Origin: an uncultured Fibrobacter sp.
GTDB lineage: Bacteria > Fibrobacterota > Fibrobacteria > Fibrobacterales > Fibrobacteraceae
DNA: 5,433 nt
NCBI GenBank assembly: GCA_947306025.1
Contig: CAMZFJ010000165.1
Location: 1-5,433 of the forward strand
Reading direction: 5' to 3'
The notes beneath the pieces are model-generated. The model saw nothing but the letters and a program-made list of their open reading frames with translations. It had not been told where the DNA came from and made no database searches. Both the position numbers and the translations under genes were made by a program. Positions 1 through 3,706 of this stretch are shown one piece after another. Within the stretch, counting starts at the first letter, position 1. Each line of letters starts with the position of its first letter.

Positions 1-50
1 CTCAAATTAGTCGACAGTAGGAAGTGTTTTAGTAAGCAGATCTTAGTTGG

Positions 51-80
51 TAGAACTTATGACATTACGTCTAAGTTCTA
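51..80. repeat. Inverted repeat / hairpin downstream of surE
   Basis: TAGAACTTA (51-59) is the exact reverse complement of TAAGTTCTA (72-80). Inside it, GAC (61-63) can pair with GTC (69-71), leaving an ATTAC loop and one unpaired T at 60. The right arm lies in the first copies of the heptamer array, so the hairpin joins an inverted copy of the unit to the array. It lies just past the surE stop and could act as a weak 3' end structure. There is no clear T-run after it on the minus strand, so I do not call it a terminator. Confidence 0.5.
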
Positions 81-102
81 AGTTCTAAGTTCTAAGTTCT
101 AA
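71..102. repeat. Heptanucleotide tandem array CTAAGTT, about 4.6 copies
   Basis: Four perfect copies of CTAAGTT (71-77, 78-84, 85-91, 92-98) are followed by a partial CTAA (99-102). The array overlaps the end of surE: its last two codons (AGA ACT) and its TAG stop come from repeat DNA. Because 7 is not a multiple of 3, three units place a stop codon in every reading frame. TAA arises on the plus strand and TAG on the minus strand. The array therefore ends any reading frame that enters it from either side. Confidence 0.9.
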
Positions 103-913
103 AAGCATCACCTCCTGCAATCATTTCATTTATCACATCTAAACTTTTTTCATCGGTCTGGTCTATGCGGTGGGGAGTAATCGTCGCAAAGCCCTTATCT
201 AGCAAGTTATCGTCCGAACCCTCGGGAGCCATCGACCACAGCTTTTCGCCATCCAAGAACCACAAGCCATCTTTGTGATCGTAGTGGTCGGTAAACATTC
301 CACGGTCCATCGTGCAAGCCTTGAATCCAAGGAATTCATCATCCTTGATCTTCGGGAAATTCACATTCCAGAAGACGCCCCTGGAAATTTTCTTGAACAA
401 CTTTTCGGAAACAATCTTACGTGCAAAATCAATAGCCACCTGCAACAGGTTGCCTTTCAATCCACGGAGCGAAAGCGCAACCGCAGGCACCCCCCAAAGG
501 GCCGCTTCGCGGGCGCCGGCAACCGTCCCCGAATATAGCGACGACACACCAGAATTTTCGCCCACATTAACTCCCGAAAAACATACATCAAAGCCTTCGG
601 GAACAATCGTGTTATCATCAAGTCCGTAATTGGCAAAATGCCCTATGGCAAACTTCACACAGTCTGCCGGAGTACCCGAAACCGAGTAAACCTCGTACGG
701 CAACTTCGCCTTCCCCGGAACAGCTTCGACATGCTGAATGCGCAACCCGCGACGAATCGTAAAGGCGTGACCGACACCACTCTGTTCATCTTCAGGAGCA
801 AAAACATAAACATCGGAAATATCACTCAGGGCAAGAGCGAGAGCGTGCAGATTAACACCACCAACGCCATCGTCGTTCGTTATGAGGACCCTTATTTTCC
901 GTATTTTATCCAT
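92..913 (-). CDS. surE: SurE, 5'/3'-nucleotidase (survival protein E)
   Basis: SurE is a cytoplasmic metal-dependent phosphatase that removes phosphate from nucleoside 5'- and 3'-monophosphates; some homologues also cleave short polyphosphate. The 273-residue product matches the usual 250-270 residue family length and has its signatures in order. NDDG (residues 13-16) supplies the two metal-binding aspartates, and APEDEQSG (39-46) contains the metal-site serine S45. SGTPADCV follows at 79-86. SGVNVGENSG (113-122) contains the metal-binding N116, and YSGTVAGAREAA follows soon after. The ATG at 911-913 is the only start that fits just before the first beta strand (IRVLITNDDG). No Shine-Dalgarno sequence is visible; a TAGATT hexamer lies 9 bases upstream. 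The gene is divergent from the downstream methyltransferase gene. Its extreme C-terminus (Arg-Thr-stop) is written by the heptamer array, so the ancestral end may have been elsewhere. Family assignment is very secure; the physiological substrate is not shown by the sequence. Confidence 0.97.
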   Translation of the reverse strand: MDKIRKIRVLITNDDGVGGVNLHALALALSDISDVYVFAPEDEQSGVGHAFTIRRGLRIQHVEAVPGKAKLPYEVYSVSGTPADCVKFAIGHFANYGLDDNTIVPEGFDVCFSGVNVGENSGVSSLYSGTVAGAREAALWGVPAVALSLRGLKGNLLQVAIDFARKIVSEKLFKKISRGVFWNVNFPKIKDDEFLGFKACTMDRGMFTDHYDHKDGLWFLDGEKLWSMAPEGSDDNLLDKGFATITPHRIDQTDEKSLDVINEMIAGGDAFRT

Positions 914-922
914 TTATATGGA

Positions 923-928
923 AATCTA
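923..928 (-). promoter_or_regulatory. Putative -10 element of surE (TAGATT)
   Basis: On the minus strand TAGATT ends 9 bases before the surE ATG and matches TANNNT. A TTGACT that resembles a -35 box lies at 950-955, but the 21-base spacer is too long for a standard sigma-70 promoter. The call therefore rests mainly on the same hexamer-to-start arrangement in the neighbouring genes. Confidence 0.3.
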
Positions 929-1011
929 GAAAAAAGGGCGGTAAAACGGAGTCAACCCCTCAAAAATACACGTAAAAAAGCCAATTTTTAGCCGTTTAAA
1001 GGGTAATTTTC

Positions 1012-1017
1012 TATCAT
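1012..1017 (+). promoter_or_regulatory. Putative -10 element of the TrmH-family gene (TATCAT)
   Basis: TATCAT sits 7 bases before the ATG at 1025. If it is a real -10 box, transcription would begin at or next to the start codon, giving a leaderless mRNA. A weak -35 candidate, TTAGCC (988-993), is 18 bases upstream. No Shine-Dalgarno sequence is present. The same string TTTCTATCAT also occurs at 3169-3178. Confidence 0.4.
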
Positions 1018-1024
1018 TGAAAAC

Positions 1025-1777
1025 ATGTACACCGAACCAAAATTTTTAGCCATGAAAGAGCCCTCCAAGTTCAAGAGGCTGGCCGAACTTTTACGAGTAA
1101 TTATCTTGCAATTAGGCGATGACGTACCACGCGCCCGCCGTGAGTTCGAGACCTACACCGAATGGCTCCACCTACCCGAATCCGAAAGATTGACAGGCAA
1201 GAACCAAGCACAAATGATTGACCTCTACAAGACTTTCCGCACTCGCGCAGGGCTTGGTTTTGAACGAGACGTTTATCTGGAACAGGAACCAGGCGACCGC
1301 GAAGTGGCTAACGAAAAACCGATTCAATTCGCGGTACTCGTGCACAACTTGCGTAGCGCATTTAACGTAGGCTCCATCATCCGCAGCACCGACTGCTTTG
1401 GGCTCGAAGGCGTACATTTGAGCGGCTACAGTTGCAATCCCGATCACGTAACCGTAAAAAGCGCCGCGCGCGGCTGCCAAGAATGGATACCCATCAAACG
1501 CTGGGAAAGCCCATTCGACTGCATCAAATGGCACAAAGAAAACGGCTACGAGATTATCGCTCTTGAAACCGGCGAAGATATTCCAAGTATAAATAACGTA
1601 ACATGGCCCGCAAAAGGCCTTATCGTTCTCGGCAACGAAGAACTCGGCATCGCTCCCGAAATCATGGCCGAAGCAACCATGAAAGTCACCATCCCGATGG
1701 CTGGCCGCAAGGCAAGCATGAACGTCGCCGGCGCATTCGCGATCATGGCATTTTGTTTGCGCAGCAACGCGAAGTAA
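1025..1777 (+). CDS. SpoU/TrmH-family RNA 2'-O-ribose methyltransferase
   Basis: This is a SAM-dependent SPOUT-fold enzyme expected to methylate a ribose 2'-hydroxyl of tRNA or rRNA in the cytoplasm. The 250-residue product has the three SpoU motifs in order. Motif 1 is HNLRSAFNVGSIIRST (107-122), with N114 and the catalytic-type R120. Motif 2 is LIVLGNEELGI (199-209), with E205. Motif 3 is IPMAGRKASMNVAGAFA (223-239), where ASMNV replaces the common SLNV. Residues 1-95 form a charged, mostly helical N-terminal extension that probably binds RNA; I do not recognise a named domain in it. The start at 1025 is preferred because a TATCAT box lies just upstream. An ATG at 1052 (residue 10) is an alternative that would give a 27-base leader, and neither has a Shine-Dalgarno sequence. 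The gene is monocistronic, divergent from surE and closed by the terminator at 1803-1830. The family is secure, but the target nucleotide cannot be told from sequence, so I give no symbol. Confidence 0.93.
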   Translation: MYTEPKFLAMKEPSKFKRLAELLRVIILQLGDDVPRARREFETYTEWLHLPESERLTGKNQAQMIDLYKTFRTRAGLGFERDVYLEQEPGDREVANEKPIQFAVLVHNLRSAFNVGSIIRSTDCFGLEGVHLSGYSCNPDHVTVKSAARGCQEWIPIKRWESPFDCIKWHKENGYEIIALETGEDIPSINNVTWPAKGLIVLGNEELGIAPEIMAEATMKVTIPMAGRKASMNVAGAFAIMAFCLRSNAK

Positions 1778-1802
1778 AAAGCACCTTTCGCTAAAAGCAA
1801 AA

Positions 1803-1830
1803 GCCGCAGCATCAAGCCGCGGCATTTTTT
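1803..1830 (+). terminator. Rho-independent terminator, probably bidirectional
   Basis: Arms GCCGCAGC (1803-1810) and GCCGCGGC (1816-1823) pair over eight positions with a single A-C mismatch, around the loop ATCAA (1811-1815). A tract of six T's follows at 1825-1830. The hairpin lies 25 bases after the methyltransferase stop. On the opposite strand it is followed by a T-rich run (complement of 1790-1802), so it could also stop transcripts from the convergent beta-propeller gene. Confidence 0.85.
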
Positions 1831-1836
1831 CTTGTC

Positions 1837-1857
1837 ATGCCCGACTTGAACGGGCAT
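1837..1857. repeat. Intergenic hairpin repeat (ATGCCCG / CGGGCAT)
   Basis: ATGCCCG (1837-1843) and CGGGCAT (1851-1857) form a perfect 7-bp stem with a 7-base loop, within GTCATGCCCGACTTGAACGG and its flank. It lies between the convergent genes and 15 bases after the beta-propeller stop on the minus strand. No T-run directly follows it, so it looks like an interspersed repeat rather than a second terminator. Its reverse-complement half, GTCGGGCATGAC, recurs with one change inside the RlmL-like gene at 4117-4128. Confidence 0.6.
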
Positions 1858-1871
1858 CTCCTTTTCTAAAA

Positions 1872-3086
1872 CTATTTACTCGGCGCAAGCGCCTTCACAG
1901 CTTCGGTCAAGCGATCAATCGCCTTGATGAGTTCGTCCATCTTGGCTTCGCTTACGCCTCCCTGCACGACAGTCGCGGCATTTGTCGCTGTTGCAGCAGC
2001 CTTCGCAACATCAGCTACAGCGCTTGTCGAAGGAGCGGGAACCTTACCAAACCAAATATCCGGCCAGCGGTCATTGCCACTGTTGTACGTAATGCGCGTT
2101 GCCGTTTCAACCGGTTCGCCAATCTTCCAAATGTAAAGTTCGTAGTCGAACAAGTCGTGGTCGTGACCCTTGTCCGTTGCGCCCCACACAAGCCACTTGC
2201 CATCCGGCGAGAGGCGCGGGAAATATTCATGGCTGCGGCGGCCCGGCAAGTCCATCAACTTCACGTTCTTCGGAATGCCGAAGAAGCCGACCTTTTCCAC
2301 CTGCTTGCCATCCTTGGCGGTGAACCACAAAATTTCACTCGGAGCAGCCGTTCCACCGTTACCCGTGGGGTTCACGCGGTAAAGCTTGGAGCCGTCAAAG
2401 TTCCAGTCGATCTGGCAACCGTCACCGGACTTCGTCCAAGATTTTTTGGCCAAGTCCCACACACCCGTTTCGCGCATGGAACCGCGGAGCGTAATCGCAA
2501 TATGCTTGCCGTCCGGGCTCATGTTAGGTTCTTGCAAAATCACGCCAACCTTGTTGAACGCTTTTTCGCCATCGAGCACCAGCGTTTCTTTTTTGCTAGC
2601 GAGATCCATCGTAAAGACTTTGCCTGCACGGCTAAACACAACGGCCTTGCCATCCGGGCGCCAAGTGCCCCACGTTGCATTTTCGACGAGCTTCGTTTCG
2701 TTGCTGCCATCAAGACCAATAGTCCACAAATCCCACTTTTCAGGATAGTTCGCATCGTTTTCAGGGACCCAGCCGCCCTTGCTACGGTTAAAGAGCACCT
2801 TCGAGCCATCCGGAGCTACACGCGGGAACCAGTCCACGTTGTTGCTCTTGGTAAGCGCACGAGCGTTCGTTCCATCCGCATTCATAATCCAAATATCATG
2901 GAGAGAATTTGCACGGCTTGTAGACCAAACAATCGCACCTTCCAGCTTACCCTTCAAGGCGTCAAGAGCCTTCTGTTCTTCGGGAGTCGGATCGACAGAA
3001 GCGCCCACTGGAGCACCCTGTGCAGCAAATGCAGAAACGGCTAAAAAGCCAATCACAGAAATAAAAGCAAACTTTTTCATTTTCAT
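1872..3086 (-). CDS. Secreted TolB/PD40-type beta-propeller protein with C-terminal coiled coil
   Basis: The 404-residue product begins with a typical signal peptide: MKMKK, a hydrophobic core FAFISVIGFLAVSAF, and likely cleavage after residue 21 or 22. It is therefore exported, probably to the periplasm. At least five PD40/WD40-like blades follow, recognised by the (S/P/N)PDG-type turn: PRVAPDGSKVLF (88-99), GTWRPDGKAVVF (140-151), PNMSPDGKHIAI (187-198), DWNFDGSKLYRV (227-238) and PRLSPDGKWLVW (290-301). Residues 350-380 are an Ala/Thr/Val-rich linker. Residues 383-400 form an amphipathic helix with L386, I390, L393, V397 and L400 in strict heptad spacing. TolB-like propellers usually mediate protein-protein contacts or bind glycans; no catalytic site is visible. 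I chose the ATG at 3084-3086 because the frame extends upstream only to a TTG at 3203, which would put 39 non-signal residues before the signal peptide. An ATG at 3078-3080 is equally compatible. The gene appears monocistronic and its partner is unknown. Confidence 0.85.
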   Translation of the reverse strand: MKMKKFAFISVIGFLAVSAFAAQGAPVGASVDPTPEEQKALDALKGKLEGAIVWSTSRANSLHDIWIMNADGTNARALTKSNNVDWFPRVAPDGSKVLFNRSKGGWVPENDANYPEKWDLWTIGLDGSNETKLVENATWGTWRPDGKAVVFSRAGKVFTMDLASKKETLVLDGEKAFNKVGVILQEPNMSPDGKHIAITLRGSMRETGVWDLAKKSWTKSGDGCQIDWNFDGSKLYRVNPTGNGGTAAPSEILWFTAKDGKQVEKVGFFGIPKNVKLMDLPGRRSHEYFPRLSPDGKWLVWGATDKGHDHDLFDYELYIWKIGEPVETATRITYNSGNDRWPDIWFGKVPAPSTSAVADVAKAAATATNAATVVQGGVSEAKMDELIKAIDRLTEAVKALAPSK

Positions 3087-3299
3087 ATCAAAAAGATAGT
3101 AACACGCAGAAAAAAGTTTGAAAGAGCCGCCATCAACAACGCATTTTTCCGCGAAATCAGCAATAATATTTCTATCATATTTACGTACGAAGAAAATAAG
3201 CAAATAGAGAACACAACGGGAACATTTAATGTTTTTAACATATTTTTTCGCAACCGCTTATGAAAATGTCAATATATTTTTACAACAGTGACGAGTGGA
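3087..3299. other. AT-rich divergent intergenic region, 213 bases
   Basis: This region separates the minus-strand beta-propeller gene from the plus-strand lipoprotein gene and should hold both promoters. Visible candidates are TATCTT (3093-3098, minus strand), TATGAT (3175-3180, minus strand) and TATATT (3273-3278, plus strand). It contains several T-runs but no strong hairpin. I see no RNA gene or riboswitch in it, and the short plus-strand frame starting at 3260 is not convincing. Confidence 0.5.
3093..3098 (-). promoter_or_regulatory. Putative -10 element of the beta-propeller gene (TATCTT)
   Basis: On the minus strand TATCTT ends 6 bases before the chosen ATG (3086). A TTCAAA hexamer at 3117-3122 lies 18 bases upstream and matches the -35 consensus at four of six positions. 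As with the neighbouring genes, this places the transcript start at or beside the start codon, with no Shine-Dalgarno sequence. It also supports the start at 3086 over the longer frame. Confidence 0.4.
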
Positions 3300-3686
3300 A
3301 TGAAAATGAGATACCAGTTTTTAAAATTATTCTTACTAGCCGGAATTATAATTACAGCCTGGAACTGCTCCGAAAGTGCAGCGGTACAGGAATCAGCATC
3401 CGGAACATCGAAAGCTGGTTCGGACATTCAAATTCCCCAAAATATCGTCGTCCGCGAGCCCAGTTATTTCTATCAAATTAATACAAATATTTACATTATC
3501 GCACCGTCAACAATGACCGTAAGCGATGGTTCTGGAAGCATCATCGGGACATTCAACACATCCACCGGCGCCATCATGTCACTTTCTGGCGACATCATCG
3601 CTATCAACTTGGATTTGAGCAAGCTCCCCGTAGTCGCACCGACTAAACCTTCGAAGAACTTGATTGCAGTCGATTTGGACATTTAG
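3300..3686 (+). CDS. Small putative lipoprotein, function unknown
   Basis: The 128-residue product starts MKMRYQFLK, followed by a hydrophobic stretch LFLLAGIIITAW and a cysteine at residue 23. This looks like a lipoprotein signal peptide, although the lipobox (A-W-N-C) is unusual because Asn precedes the cysteine where Gly, Ala or Ser is normal. The residue after the cysteine is Ser, which by the general rule favours the outer membrane. Residues 24-41 are a Ser/Ala/Gly-rich linker; residues 48-110 alternate polar and hydrophobic residues like beta strands (VVREPSYFYQI, IYIIAPSTMTV, IIAINLDL). I do not recognise the family. ATG at 3300 is chosen over GTG at 3288 because it begins directly at the basic n-region; ATG at 3306 is also possible. 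It is followed 20 bases later by the RlmL-like gene and may share its transcript. Confidence 0.65.
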   Translation: MKMRYQFLKLFLLAGIIITAWNCSESAAVQESASGTSKAGSDIQIPQNIVVREPSYFYQINTNIYIIAPSTMTVSDGSGSIIGTFNTSTGAIMSLSGDIIAINLDLSKLPVVAPTKPSKNLIAVDLDI

Positions 3687-3693
3687 CAATTTT

Positions 3694-3699
3694 TATATT
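3694..3699 (+). promoter_or_regulatory. Putative -10 element of the RlmL-like gene (TATATT)
   Basis: TATATT lies 7 bases before the ATG at 3707, inside the 20-base gap after the lipoprotein gene. The spacing is the same as for the TrmH-family gene. No good -35 box is visible. The gene could be read from this site, by read-through from the lipoprotein gene, or both. Confidence 0.35.
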
Positions 3700-3706
3700 G
3701 CAGTCC

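Noticed and set aside
71..102. Heptamer arrays as a CRISPR array
   Set aside because: The units are 7 bases long with no spacers and there are no cas genes, so they are simple tandem repeats.
923..955. TTGACT plus TAGATT as a standard sigma-70 promoter for surE
   Set aside because: The spacer is 21 bases, outside the usual 16-18, so only the TAGATT part is kept as a low-confidence candidate.
1172..1825. Minus-strand open frame (217 codons) opposite the TrmH-family gene
   Set aside because: It overlaps a gene with all three SpoU motifs and runs through the terminator hairpin. It has no recognisable features.
2157..3044. Long plus-strand open frame (295 codons) opposite the beta-propeller gene
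   Set aside because: It is the antisense shadow of a well-supported gene with signal peptide and five PD40 turns. Its own translation shows no domain.
3087..3203. Longer start (TTG at 3203) for the beta-propeller protein
   Set aside because: It would place 39 residues before a complete signal peptide, and TTG is a rare start. The ATG at 3086 also has a TATCTT box just upstream.
3260..3481. Plus-strand frame beginning MKMSIYF, overlapping the lipoprotein gene
   Set aside because: It overlaps most of a better candidate that has a signal peptide, and has neither a signal nor a recognisable domain.
3686..3701. GCAAT-TTTTAT-ATTGC as a terminator after the lipoprotein gene
   Set aside because: The stem is only 5 bp and AT-rich, has no trailing T-run, and lies directly before the next start codon.
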